64,000 nt of DNA from Candidatus Vondammii sp. HM_W22 (lineage in GTDB: Bacteria > Pseudomonadota > Gammaproteobacteria > Chromatiales > Chromatiaceae): assembly GCF_022530855.2 (NCBI RefSeq), contig NZ_CP099567.1, positions 1,116,001 to 1,180,000 on the forward strand, in the 5' to 3' direction. Under the pieces are notes generated by a model, which had not been told where the DNA came from, ran no database searches, and worked only from the letters and a program-made list of their open reading frames with translations. Below, piece after piece: positions 9,241 through 17,521 of the stretch. Each line of letters starts with the position of its first letter. Within the stretch, counting starts at the first letter, position 1. The translations under genes were made by a program, and so were the position numbers.

Positions 9241-9798
9241 ATGAAATTTATTACCGATCTGTTTCCTGTCATTCTATTTTTTATCGCCTACCAACTCTAT
9301 GGTATCTACACGGCGACTGCCGTAGCTATTGCCGCCTCCTTCGTTCAGGTTGCCCTGGGCTGGATCCGACACCGCCAAGTGCCAAAGATGCACTGGATCA
9401 CGCTGGGACTCCTGGTGGTGTTCGGCGGTTTGACATTGATCCTGCGAGACCCGCTTTTTATCAAATGGAAGCCAACCGTGGTCAACTGGCTATTCGGAAT
9501 AGTCTTCCTTGGCAGCCAATTCATTGGCGAGCGCCCGCTGGTAGAACGTATGATGAGTCAGAGCGTCTCCCTCCCCGCCAATATCTGGCGACGGCTAAAT
9601 ATCGCCTGGGTTCTCTTTTTCTTTCTGATGGGTATTGTCAATATCTACGTTGCTTACAATTATTCTGAAGAGACTTGGGTCAATTTCAAACTCTTTGGTC
9701 TGATGGGTATGACGATTGTCTTCGTAATACTGCAGGCCTTTTATCTGGCCCGTTTTATGACCGATCAGGACCAGGATTCAACACCGGAGGAGAGCTGA
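9241..9798 (+). CDS. yciB: Septation protein A / inner membrane protein YciB
   Basis: The 185-residue sequence starts MKFITDLFPVILFFIAYQ, the diagnostic N-terminus of YciB/IspZ (septation protein A). It has five or six hydrophobic segments, GWIRHR after the second and FIKWKPTVVNWLFG in the middle, as in the family. The protein is an inner-membrane component linked in E. coli to envelope integrity and division-site synthesis. ATG 9241 is preferred because it begins the conserved motif; an upstream in-frame start at 9208 would add unrelated residues. The stop abuts the start of yciI, so the two are probably translationally coupled. Confidence 0.93.
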   Translation: MKFITDLFPVILFFIAYQLYGIYTATAVAIAASFVQVALGWIRHRQVPKMHWITLGLLVVFGGLTLILRDPLFIKWKPTVVNWLFGIVFLGSQFIGERPLVERMMSQSVSLPANIWRRLNIAWVLFFFLMGIVNIYVAYNYSEETWVNFKLFGLMGMTIVFVILQAFYLARFMTDQDQDSTPEES

Positions 9799-10098
9799 AT
9801 GTTTTACGCAATCATGGGAATAGACCGGGATGACAGCCTTGAAGCACGTATGCAGGCAAGGTCCGAACACATGGACCGCCTTAACAAACTGTTGCATGAA
9901 GGGCGCCTGCTACTGGCAGGCCCGCATCCGGCTATAGATAGTGAAGATCCGGGCCCCGCCGGTTTTAGTGGCAGCCTGATTATTGCAGATTTCCCCAGCC
10001 TGGAGGCAGCCAGAGAGTGGGCTGAGGAGGATCCATACATCCTGACAGGCGTCTTCTCCAGTGTTAGTGTGAAGCCCTTCAAGAAAACCTTACCCTGA
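9799..10098 (+). CDS. yciI: YciI family protein
   Basis: The 99-residue YciI-like protein starts MFYAIMGIDRDDSLEAR, has the central EGRLLLAGPHPA segment, and ends with EEDPYILTGVFSSVSVKPFKK. Family members are small ferredoxin-like-fold proteins related to muconolactone isomerase; the conserved HL/DP residues line a putative active site, but no reaction is established for this group. The start codon follows the yciB stop with no gap. IS5/IS30 debris begins about 70 bp downstream. Confidence 0.92.
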   Translation: MFYAIMGIDRDDSLEARMQARSEHMDRLNKLLHEGRLLLAGPHPAIDSEDPGPAGFSGSLIIADFPSLEAAREWAEEDPYILTGVFSSVSVKPFKKTLP

Positions 10099-10170
10099 CC
10101 TTCTACTCAGCGTTGACAGAATAATCACCCCACCTATTATCGGCTACCGACGAACCGTCAACTGACTCAA

Positions 10171-10232
10171 TAGGGAACCTCTAAAAAATCGACGAAGGCC
10201 AATAGATCTCTAGCAAATCAGAAGAGCCCGGT
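10171..10232. mobile_element. IS5 terminal fragment
   Basis: The 60 bp starting gggaacctctaaaaaatcg match the C-terminal-side end of the IS5 element seen complete at 55444 and 53795. Nothing else of that IS5 copy is present here; it joins directly to IS30 sequence. Confidence 0.75.
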
Positions 10233-10560
10233 GCCACTCATTGGCATGAGTCCTAATCTTGGGCTGATGGCGTTCATTGGCAAACCTAGGCCTGCTTAGG
10301 ACGATAGCCTCTAAGGACTCCTATTGCGCCTGATCTCACGACTAATGGTCGATTTGTGACGTCCCAATATCACGGCTACATCAGTTTGATTGCGCCTGCT
10401 TTCAACAAGGCGGAAATCTGGTATTGTTCTCCTCTCCACTAGGTGAGCTGTGTGTATCTCATGGTGCTCCTCTTTTCTTGCCGGATAGAGAACGCCTTGA
10501 TGCTGCCGCAGCTTCCCCTCTATTCATCAAACAGAGTTGCACTTACAACTTAGAATCTAC
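10233..10560 (-). pseudogene. IS30-family transposase, N-terminal fragment with terminal repeat
   Basis: Reading leftward from the terminal repeat (10530-10560, gagttgcacttacaacttag), a leader identical in layout to the one at 7255-7335 is followed by MRYTQLT and then QYQISALLKAGAIK and DVTNRPLVVRSGAIG-like residues, the IS30 helix-turn-helix region, with stops. It is inverted relative to the copy at 7255-7422. The catalytic domain is absent. Confidence 0.75.
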
Positions 10561-10570
10561 TGGTTATAAT
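10543..10570 (+). promoter_or_regulatory. Possible hybrid promoter for rnm from an IS30 end
   Basis: TTACAA (10543-10548) in the IS30-type end is followed after 16 bp by TATAAT (10565-10570), with the rnm ATG 8 bases further on at 10578. There is no Shine-Dalgarno sequence between, so a transcript from here would be nearly leaderless. The arrangement mirrors that at 7228-7254. Confidence 0.45.
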
Positions 10571-10577
10571 AATTCCG

Positions 10578-11420
10578 ATGTCTTCAGCATATGATCTTCA
10601 CACGCATTCCACTGCTTCCGATGGAACACTCTCGCCCCGTGCATTGGTGCGGAGGGCGGTTGCCGTCGGTGTTCAGGTATTGGCGCTCACAGATCACGAT
10701 ACAACCGAAGGTATTGCAGAAGCGGCCGCCGAAGCGAAGGATACGGGGCTTACCCTGATACCTGGAATTGAACTCTCCGTCACCTGGAATGCTCAAGTCG
10801 TTCATATTGTCGGACTGGGGATAGATCCTGAAAACCCTGAACTGCAGAATGGGCTCCGTGCACTACGGGAATTTCGTGCCTGGCGTGCAGAAGAGATAGG
10901 ACGCAGGCTGGAGAAGGCGGGAATTTCCGGTGCCTTTGAGGGAGCCAGAGAACGCTCGAATGGGGAGTTGATCAGCCGTACTCATTTTGCCCGGTTTCTG
11001 TTTGATGCCGGGCATGCGCCCGATACACGCAAGGTATTCAAACGGTTTCTGACTCAGGGCAAACCCGGACATGTGGCCGGATGCTGGGCAGATCTGAGTG
11101 ATGCGGTGGCCTGGATCATCGCTGCCGGTGGTCAGGCTGTGATTGCACATCCTGCGCGCTACCGTATGACCCGGACCAAGCTTCGGCGTCTGATAGGGGA
11201 GTTTGTTGAGGTGGGCGGCAATGTGTTGGAGGTAGTCTCCGGTAGTCATAGCAAAGATGAGAATTTCACTATGGCACGCCATGCACGTGAATTTGATCTG
11301 TTGGGGTCGATTGGTTCAGACTACCACGGCCCAGAGAGCCAGTGGATAGACGTCGGTAGGATATCGCCATTGCCCGACGGTGTGGCGCCTGTCTGGCAGA
11401 ATTGGCCGACAGCCGCCTGA
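10578..11420 (+). CDS. rnm: PHP-domain phosphoesterase, RNase AM (Rnm/YciV) type
   Basis: This 280-residue PHP-domain protein matches the YciV/Rnm family, 5'-3' exonucleases that trim 5' ends of rRNA precursors and act on short oligonucleotides and 3',5'-bisphosphates. Metal-binding motifs are visible in order: DLHTHS (His8, His10), ALTDHD near residue 40, PGIELS near 66, AVIAHPARY near 195, and SDYHGPE near 255. Length fits the family. It is followed closely by yciO, the same neighbour as in E. coli. The upstream region has been replaced by an IS30 end, so its original promoter may have been lost. Confidence 0.93.
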   Translation: MSSAYDLHTHSTASDGTLSPRALVRRAVAVGVQVLALTDHDTTEGIAEAAAEAKDTGLTLIPGIELSVTWNAQVVHIVGLGIDPENPELQNGLRALREFRAWRAEEIGRRLEKAGISGAFEGARERSNGELISRTHFARFLFDAGHAPDTRKVFKRFLTQGKPGHVAGCWADLSDAVAWIIAAGGQAVIAHPARYRMTRTKLRRLIGEFVEVGGNVLEVVSGSHSKDENFTMARHAREFDLLGSIGSDYHGPESQWIDVGRISPLPDGVAPVWQNWPTAA

Positions 11421-11445
11421 TTTAACTCAGTTTACAGAGTATCCA

Positions 11446-12069
11446 ATGGCCCAGCTTTTTCAAATTCACCCGGATAACCCCCAAGCTCGTCTGATCCGAA
11501 ACGCAGTTGATATCATCCGTCAGGGTGGCTTGGTGATCTATCCCACAGATTCTAGCTATGCCCTTGGGTGTCACATCGGTGACAAAGGTGCAATGGAGCG
11601 TATCCGGCGGATTCGAAAGCTGGACGACAAACACAACTTTACCCTTGTCTGTCGTGATCTTTCAGAGATATCCACTTATGCCAAAGTCGGCAATCAACAG
11701 TACCGTCTGCTGAAAACCCTGACTCCTGGGCCCTACACCTTCATTCATAAGGCAACCAAACAGGTGCCAAAACGTCTCCAGCACCCAAAACGGAAAACTA
11801 TTGGCATTCGTGTTCCCGACAATCCCATTACCCAGGCACTGCTGGATGAGCTGGGAGAGCCATTGATGAGCTCAACCCTGATCATGCCGGGTGATGATAT
11901 GCCAATGACCGATCCGTATGAGATGAGGGATATCCTGGGGCATTCGGTGGATTTGATCATCGATGGCGGTTACTGCGGGTTTGAAGCCACCACCGTGGTT
12001 GGTATGGAAGAGGATACGCCAGTGCTCTTCAGGGTGGGGAAGGGCGATGTTTCGCTATTCGAGGAGTGA
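11446..12069 (+). CDS. yciO: YciO, Sua5/YciO/YrdC family
   Basis: A 207-residue protein of the Sua5/YciO/YrdC fold, related to the enzymes that make threonylcarbamoyl-AMP for tRNA t6A. YciO itself has no settled essential role. Visible motifs are YPTDSSYALGC, RKLDDKHNFTLVCRDL, the LTPGPYTFI loop, KRKTIGIRVPD and the SSTLIMPGDD segment. The start at 11446 begins MAQLFQIHPDNPQ, as in homologues; longer upstream frames overlap the end of rnm and are rejected. Confidence 0.92.
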   Translation: MAQLFQIHPDNPQARLIRNAVDIIRQGGLVIYPTDSSYALGCHIGDKGAMERIRRIRKLDDKHNFTLVCRDLSEISTYAKVGNQQYRLLKTLTPGPYTFIHKATKQVPKRLQHPKRKTIGIRVPDNPITQALLDELGEPLMSSTLIMPGDDMPMTDPYEMRDILGHSVDLIIDGGYCGFEATTVVGMEEDTPVLFRVGKGDVSLFEE

Positions 12070-12099
12070 AGCACACCGCTTCTCAGGTATAATCGCCCG

Positions 12100-12768
12100 A
12101 TGGAAATATTAAACACGATTCAGAAAGTGGCGATTCTTGCCCTGCCAGTGCTTTTTGCCATTACCGTCCATGAGGCCGCTCATGGCTGGATGGCCAAGCG
12201 CCATGGCGATAAAACGGCGCTCATGCTGGGCCGGGTGACACTCAACCCAATCAAACATATCGACCCGGTGGGGACCATTTTGGTGCCCCTGGTGACGTTT
12301 CTTATGAGTGGATTTCTTTTCGGTTGGGCCAAACCGGTTCCGGTGAACTGGCGTAATCTGAAAAATCCAAGACGGGATATGGCCCTGGTTGCACTGGCCG
12401 GTCCTGGCGCTAACCTGCTGATGGCGCTGGGCTGGGCTTTGATTATTAAACTTGGGGTGGTGATACTGCCTCTGTCAGAATGGCTTGCGTTGCCCTTAAT
12501 CTACATGGGCGGGGCTGGCGTACTGTTCAACGCCTTGCTTATGGTTCTCAACCTGACGCCGATATTGCCGTTGGATGGTGGCAGGGTGCTGAATGCCGTT
12601 TTGCCGCCACGGGCCGCATACCAGTTCTCCAGGCTGGAACCTTACGGCATGTTCATTATCGTGGGTCTGCTGGTAAGCGGGATTTTGGGCAAGTTTCTCT
12701 GGCCCCTGATCCTGTTTGTCATTAACATCTTGCCTGCTTCCAATATTGTCAAAGAACTCTATTTTTAG
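12100..12768 (+). CDS. Site-2 protease family (M50) zinc metalloprotease
   Basis: A 222-residue integral membrane protein of the M50 family. HEAAH at residues 24-28 lies in the first transmembrane helix and gives two zinc ligands plus the catalytic glutamate. The third ligand is in the NLTPILPLDGGRV segment near residue 150-162. There are about six hydrophobic helices and no PDZ domain, typical of the short M50B group. Substrate unknown. It is co-directional with yciO and trpS in a compact cluster with the same order seen in other gammaproteobacteria. Confidence 0.9.
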   Translation: MEILNTIQKVAILALPVLFAITVHEAAHGWMAKRHGDKTALMLGRVTLNPIKHIDPVGTILVPLVTFLMSGFLFGWAKPVPVNWRNLKNPRRDMALVALAGPGANLLMALGWALIIKLGVVILPLSEWLALPLIYMGGAGVLFNALLMVLNLTPILPLDGGRVLNAVLPPRAAYQFSRLEPYGMFIIVGLLVSGILGKFLWPLILFVINILPASNIVKELYF

Positions 12769-12786
12769 TATTTCGAGGGGATTATC

Positions 12787-14004
12787 TTGAACTCTGTTTC
12801 TGCACAGCACGCCCGTGTTCTTTCTGGTATGCGACCTACAGGTCGTCTTCATCTTGGACACTACCACGGTGTACTGAAAAACTGGGTTGAACTTCAGCAT
12901 GAGTACGAGTGCTTTTTTTTCGTTGCCGACTGGCACGCACTGACCACCCATTACGAAGATCCAACGATTATTCCCGACAGTGTCTGGGATATGGTGATCG
13001 ACTGGCTTGCTGCCGGGGTCAACCACGGCGAGGCAAAGCTGTTTATCCAGTCTCAGGTGCCGGAGCATGCCGAATTTCATCTCCTTCTCTCTATGATCAC
13101 TCCCCTGGGCTGGCTGGAGCGGGTGCCGAGCTATAAAGACCAGCAGGAGAAGCTGAAAGAGAAGGATCTTGCCACTTATGGTTTCCTCGGTTATCCGTTG
13201 CTCCAGGCAGCCGATATACTCATTTATAAGGCGGGTCTGGTACCGGTGGGCGAGGATCAGGTGGCTCACGTGGAGCTGACCCGGGAGGTGGCTCGTCGGT
13301 TCAACCATATCTATGGTCGTGAGAAGGGCTTTGAGGCGATGGCTGAGCAGGCGAAGAAAAAGATGGGAAAGAAGAGCGCCAAGCTCTATACCCGCTACCG
13401 GAAGGCCTATCAGGAACAGGGTGATCTGGAAGCGCTGAATGCAGCTCGTGCGTTGCTGGAGAGCCAGCAGAATATTACAATTAATGATCGCGAACGCCTG
13501 TTTGGTTATCTCGAAGGTGGCGGGCGGATTATTCTGCCTGAACCTCAGCCTCTGCTGACAAAAGCCTCCAAAATGCCCGGGCTGGATGGGCAGAAAATGT
13601 CCAAATCCTATGGCAATACCATTGCTTTGAGAGATGAACCAGCGGTGATAGAGAAGGCGTTACGGACCATGCCGACCGATACCAACCGTGTGCGCAGGAC
13701 CGACTCGGGTGATCCCGCACTCTGCCCGGTCTGGCAGTTTCACCTCATCTACTCTGATGATGAGGTGAAGAGTTGGGTACAGGAAGGGTGCCGGTCTGCC
13801 GGTATCGGTTGTGTTGAATGCAAGCAGCCGGTAATCGATGCTGTTCTGAGCGAGCTGAAACCGATTCAGGAGCGGGCACGGGAATTTGAGGAGCAGCCTG
13901 AGCTGGTGCGCAACATTATCGCTGAGGGTTGTGAAGAGGCACGGGATGTGGCCCAGGAGACGATGGCAGAAGTACGTCATGCCATGTGTTTGAACTACAG
14001 ATGA
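12787..14004 (+). CDS. trpS: Tryptophanyl-tRNA synthetase
   Basis: Class I aminoacyl-tRNA synthetase that charges tRNA-Trp. The HIGH-equivalent is RLHLGHYHG near residue 22 and the KMSKS loop is GQKMSKSYGN near residue 268. ERVPSYKDQQ and GEDQVAHVELTRE are typical TrpS motifs. At 405 residues it is longer than E. coli TrpS because of a charged, lysine-rich insertion of roughly 60 residues (about 180-245). Translation starts at TTG 12787, preceded by a GAGGGG sequence. The stop overlaps the start of scpA (ATGA), indicating coupling. Confidence 0.95.
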   Translation: MNSVSAQHARVLSGMRPTGRLHLGHYHGVLKNWVELQHEYECFFFVADWHALTTHYEDPTIIPDSVWDMVIDWLAAGVNHGEAKLFIQSQVPEHAEFHLLLSMITPLGWLERVPSYKDQQEKLKEKDLATYGFLGYPLLQAADILIYKAGLVPVGEDQVAHVELTREVARRFNHIYGREKGFEAMAEQAKKKMGKKSAKLYTRYRKAYQEQGDLEALNAARALLESQQNITINDRERLFGYLEGGGRIILPEPQPLLTKASKMPGLDGQKMSKSYGNTIALRDEPAVIEKALRTMPTDTNRVRRTDSGDPALCPVWQFHLIYSDDEVKSWVQEGCRSAGIGCVECKQPVIDAVLSELKPIQERAREFEEQPELVRNIIAEGCEEARDVAQETMAEVRHAMCLNYR

Positions 14005-14792
14005 CCGAATTGGGGCAGACAGCGCAGAAAACTGAGCATCCTGAGCAGGAGGAGATGCCTTTTGCCATTGTTCAGGGCGAGGCATGGAGTTCTGTGCCGA
14101 AGGACCTCTATATTCCACCAGATGCACTGGAGGTATTTCTAGATGCTTTTGAAGGCCCGCTTGATCTGCTGCTCTACCTGATAAAGCGCCAGAATCTGGA
14201 TATCCTGGAGATCCCCATTGCTGCGATTAAGGACCTGCGGCTTGAGCTTGCAGCCGAATATCTGGTGATGGCCGCCATGCTGGCCGAGATCAAATCCAGA
14301 ATGCTGCTGCCGAGGCAGAGTGAGCTGGAAGAGGAGGAGGGTGATCCCCGGGCAGAGTTGATCAGGCGCCTGCAGGAGTATGAACGCTACAAGCAGGCCG
14401 CTGAGGATATTGATGCTTTGCCAAGGTTGGGGCGCGATCTGTTTCAAGCAGAAGTCGACGCACCTGATAAAACCCACGAACGACGGCCACCCGATGTCGA
14501 GTTGCGGGAGATTATGAGTGCCCTGAAAGATGTGCTGCACCGGGCTGATATGTTTACCCATCATCATATTCAGCGGGAAGCCCTGTCAGTTCGAGAGCGG
14601 ATGTCCCGTGTCCTGGAGGCGCTTGATAGTGAGACGTTTACTGAATTCACCCAGCTGTTTAATGTTGAAGAGGGCAGGATGGGGGTAGTGGTCACCTTTC
14701 TTTCCATTCTGGAGCTGATTAAAGAGTCCCTGATTGAGATGATTCAGGCAGAAGCTTACGGGCCGATTCACGTCAAAGCGGTAGCAAGCTGA
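14001..14792 (+). CDS. scpA: Segregation and condensation protein A
   Basis: The kleisin subunit of the Smc-ScpAB condensin complex (263 residues from ATG 14001). The N-terminal motif FEGPLDLLLYLIKRQNLDI is diagnostic, and EYLVMAAMLAEIKSRMLLP follows. The acidic middle and C-terminal winged-helix region end with VVVTFLSILELIKE. About 45 residues precede the kleisin motif. The start overlaps the trpS stop by 4 nt, and scpB follows after 1 nt, the conserved gene order. Confidence 0.95.
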   Translation: MTELGQTAQKTEHPEQEEMPFAIVQGEAWSSVPKDLYIPPDALEVFLDAFEGPLDLLLYLIKRQNLDILEIPIAAIKDLRLELAAEYLVMAAMLAEIKSRMLLPRQSELEEEEGDPRAELIRRLQEYERYKQAAEDIDALPRLGRDLFQAEVDAPDKTHERRPPDVELREIMSALKDVLHRADMFTHHHIQREALSVRERMSRVLEALDSETFTEFTQLFNVEEGRMGVVVTFLSILELIKESLIEMIQAEAYGPIHVKAVAS

Positions 14793-14793
14793 T

Positions 14794-15636
14794 ATGTCTT
14801 CATACGAAAAATTGAAACAGATTGTAGAAGCGGCTTTGCTGGCTGTTGGCACCCCGCTGACCCTGGATGCGATACTCGAGCTTTTTCTGGAAGAGGAGCG
14901 CCCGGACAAAGCGCAATTGAGGGAAGTCCTGAAAGAGCTCCAGGAAGACTACCAGGGCAGAGGCATAGAAGTGGCAGAAGTGGGTGGTGCCTTCCGTATT
15001 AATGTGCGGGCCGAATACGCCCCTTGGGTATCCCGGCTGTGGGAAGAGCGTCCTGCACGTTATTCACGCGCCCTGATGGAGACACTGGCGTTGATCGCCT
15101 ATCGTCAACCGATTACCCGTGGAGAGATTGAAGATATACGCGGTGTCAGTGTTAGCAGCAACATTGTGAAAACCCTCATGGAGCGTGAGTGGATCCGGGT
15201 GGTTGGACAACGCGATGTACCTGGAAGGCCCTCTCTCTATGCGACTACCCGGGAGTTCCTCAATTATTTCAGCCTGAATGGCTTGGGTGATCTGCCCACG
15301 CTACAGGAGATCAGGGATTTCGACTCGATCAACCGGGAGCTGAAATTGGAAGATCCCGGATCAGATGTGGCTGAAGCGTCTCAAGATGAGGACGCAGTGG
15401 AAACTCCCGAGAAGATAGCCATCGAAGATGGGGCAGCTGTGGAAATTCCTGAGAAGATAGTCATCGAAGAGGAGACGAATCAGCGTGAAATAATTGAACC
15501 TGAGCAGGGTGAAAATGCCCTGGATCCTTCCGCTGAAGCTCATCCCGATGATCATTCTGTTGTGACATTGCCGTCTGCCAGTGAGGCCGAAGAAGAAGGG
15601 GCAGAAGAGAAATCTGGAGAACCAAACCGTGACTAA
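14794..15636 (+). CDS. scpB: Segregation and condensation protein B
   Basis: The tandem winged-helix partner of ScpA (280 residues). The conserved part covers residues 1-175, with ALMETLALIAYRQPITRGEIE and VVGQRDVPGRPSLYATT. Residues about 185-280 form a strongly acidic, low-complexity tail containing an imperfect repeat of ETPEKIAIED and EIPEKIVIEE. The tail makes the protein longer than minimal ScpB (about 180-200 residues). The 3' end overlaps rluB. Confidence 0.95.
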   Translation: MSSYEKLKQIVEAALLAVGTPLTLDAILELFLEEERPDKAQLREVLKELQEDYQGRGIEVAEVGGAFRINVRAEYAPWVSRLWEERPARYSRALMETLALIAYRQPITRGEIEDIRGVSVSSNIVKTLMEREWIRVVGQRDVPGRPSLYATTREFLNYFSLNGLGDLPTLQEIRDFDSINRELKLEDPGSDVAEASQDEDAVETPEKIAIEDGAAVEIPEKIVIEEETNQREIIEPEQGENALDPSAEAHPDDHSVVTLPSASEAEEEGAEEKSGEPNRD

Positions 15637-16522
15637 AGATAAGAAATTGCTCGGTGAGCGTTTGCAGAAAGTACTTGCCAATGCAGGTTTTGGCTCCAGG
15701 CGTGAGCTTGAGAGGCGAATTGAAGCTGGAGAGGTAGAGGTCAATGGAAAAGTGGCTCACCTGGGTGATCGGATGGTTCCTGAAGACAGGATTTTTATCT
15801 GCCGTCGGCCAGTAGGTACAGCAAGGTTACAGCTTGTAGCTCAGAAGGTGATTATCTATAACAAACCGGAAGGCGAAGTGGTAACACGGGATGATCCGGA
15901 AGGGCGTCCAACCGTTTTCCGGCGATTGCCTCGTCTGAAAACTGGCCGCTGGGTCTCCGTGGGCCGATTGGATATCAACACCAGCGGTTTACTGCTGTTT
16001 ACCACCGACGGTCAGTTGGCGAATAAACTGATGCACCCATCCCAACAGATCGAACGGGAATACGCTGTGCGTGTCTTTGGTGAAGTCACCGAAGAGATGC
16101 TGCAGCAGATGGTCGATGGTATGGAACTCGAGGATGGCCACGCACGTTTTGAAGAGATTGTAGCGTCAGGTGGTGAAGGTATTAACCGCTGGTTTCATAT
16201 TGTTATTATGGAAGGGCGTAAGCGCGAAGTCAGACGGCTTTGGGAAGCGGTAGGTGCCAAGGTTAACCGGCTTAAACGTGTGCGTTATGGTCCGATTATT
16301 CTCGATAGCAGTCTCTCGATTGGACGTTCCCGTGAATTAACCAGTGAAGAGCTGGATTTATTGTTGGCGGTGGTCGGTGAGAAAAAAGCAAAACGGCAGC
16401 GTCAGCCTGTATCCAGGGCGAAGCCCCGAAAGGCGGTAAAACAGCGAAAACACATCCACGAATCACCGGAGAGCGGAAAGCCACGTCGTACCGGGCGTGG
16501 AAAATGGCCGGATAAAACTTGA
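15629..16522 (+). CDS. rluB: 23S rRNA pseudouridine synthase RluB type
   Basis: RsuA/RluB-family pseudouridine synthase. The N-terminal S4 RNA-binding domain is LQKVLANAGFGSRRELERRI. The catalytic aspartate lies in VGRLDINTSGLLLFTTDG. The later GRKREVRRLWEAVG motif and the lysine/arginine-rich C-terminal tail resemble RluB. The GTG at 15629 overlaps the scpB stop and gives the expected distance to the S4 domain; an in-frame GTG at 15581 would add 16 basic residues. RluB modifies U2605 of 23S rRNA in E. coli. Confidence 0.92.
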   Translation: MTKDKKLLGERLQKVLANAGFGSRRELERRIEAGEVEVNGKVAHLGDRMVPEDRIFICRRPVGTARLQLVAQKVIIYNKPEGEVVTRDDPEGRPTVFRRLPRLKTGRWVSVGRLDINTSGLLLFTTDGQLANKLMHPSQQIEREYAVRVFGEVTEEMLQQMVDGMELEDGHARFEEIVASGGEGINRWFHIVIMEGRKREVRRLWEAVGAKVNRLKRVRYGPIILDSSLSIGRSRELTSEELDLLLAVVGEKKAKRQRQPVSRAKPRKAVKQRKHIHESPESGKPRRTGRGKWPDKT

Positions 16523-16564
16523 AGCATCAGCCTTTTATCAAAACGTTTCTGGGCGGTGACTACG

Positions 16565-17221
16565 CTAGGTTTTTTCGCAGAATGTCTCCAGCTGGCACAG
16601 TTTGCATTGTGGCTTACTGCTACAAACCAGCTTCGCATGTTTTACAATAACGGCGTGATATTCATTGAATAGTGCTACATCGGCACCTAAAGCCCGCTCA
16701 AAGCCCGAGCGCAGCACCTCATATTTTTCATTTCCGGTTGCAATGCCAAGACGGGAAAAGAGCCTTCGTGTATAGGTATCGATAACGAAGACCGGTCGAC
16801 CAAAGGCGTAAAGAAGAATGTCATCAGCAGTCTCCGGACCAATGCCATTGATATCAAGAAAGGCCTTTCTGAGTTTATCCGTCGGCATGCTGGTAAGGGC
16901 TGTTTGATTGTCAGATGTCTGTAAAAAAACGCAGAGGTTTTTCAGGCGTCGGGCCTTAACATTAAAGTAACCTGCCGGGCGGATCAGGTCGGCCAGCTGT
17001 TCGTGTGAGAACTTCAGCACCATTTCCAGAGAGAGTGAATCAGCCAATTTTAAATTGTTGATGGCTCGCTCTACATTGGTCCAGGCACAGTTTTGTGTCA
17101 GGACAGCGCCCACCATGATTTCAAATGGACTGTCGCCCGGCCACCAGTGCTGAGGGCCATATTTGGAGAACAGCAGCTCAAACACCCTTCGCAGTTCTGC
17201 TTCCTCAGGATTAAAAGACAT
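16565..17221 (-). CDS. Endonuclease III-like DNA glycosylase with [4Fe-4S] cluster, lacking the lyase lysine
   Basis: A 218-residue HhH-GPD protein. The helix-hairpin-helix is LDINGIGPETADDILLYA (near residues 130-147), followed by the catalytic aspartate in VFVIDTYTRR. The C-terminal CSSKPQCKLCQLETFC places four cysteines for a [4Fe-4S] cluster. In bifunctional Nth the hairpin contains a catalytic lysine (GVGRKTA); here the equivalent position is glutamate, as in monofunctional relatives such as the 3-methyladenine glycosylase MagIII. I infer a base-excision glycosylase without beta-lyase activity. Substrate is not determined. Confidence 0.85.
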   Translation of the reverse strand: MSFNPEEAELRRVFELLFSKYGPQHWWPGDSPFEIMVGAVLTQNCAWTNVERAINNLKLADSLSLEMVLKFSHEQLADLIRPAGYFNVKARRLKNLCVFLQTSDNQTALTSMPTDKLRKAFLDINGIGPETADDILLYAFGRPVFVIDTYTRRLFSRLGIATGNEKYEVLRSGFERALGADVALFNEYHAVIVKHAKLVCSSKPQCKLCQLETFCEKT

Positions 17222-17258
17222 AGCTGGTTATCTGGAAAATGCTAAGTACTCAAATAAA

Positions 17259-17290
17259 AAAGCCTGCCGCGATTTCCCGTGGCAGGCTTT
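17259..17290 (-). terminator. Rho-independent terminator after the cold-shock gene
   Basis: A perfect 10-bp stem, aaagcctgcc (17259-17268) pairing with ggcaggcttt (17281-17290), with a 12-nt loop. On the minus strand it is followed by a T-rich run. It lies between the cold-shock gene and the downstream glycosylase gene. Confidence 0.85.
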
Positions 17291-17308
17291 GATCAGCTTG
17301 ATATCAAG

Positions 17309-17521
17309 TCAGGCGTTATTGATTGAATGGAGGTTTGCTGCATGCAGCCCTTTCGGGCCTTCTTCAAGTTCGAACTGGACTTTCTGCCCCTCCTTCAATG
17401 TTTTATAACCATTCATAGCGATGGCTGAAAAGTGGATAAAAACATCTTGCTCGCCCTGGTCAGGGCTTACAAAACCATACCCTTTAGCATTGTTGAACCA
17501 TTTTACGGTACCGGTGTTCAT
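17309..17521 (-). CDS. Cold-shock domain protein (CspA family)
   Basis: A 70-residue single cold-shock domain with RNP1 KGYGFVSP and RNP2 DVFIHFSAI. It is a cytoplasmic single-stranded nucleic-acid chaperone that melts RNA secondary structure. The ATG at 17521 is preceded by a good AGGAGGGG-type ribosome-binding site in the complement of 17527-17535. A terminator follows at 17259-17290, so it is probably monocistronic. Expression may not be cold-induced; this cannot be judged from sequence. Confidence 0.95.
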   Translation of the reverse strand: MNTGTVKWFNNAKGYGFVSPDQGEQDVFIHFSAIAMNGYKTLKEGQKVQFELEEGPKGLHAANLHSINNA

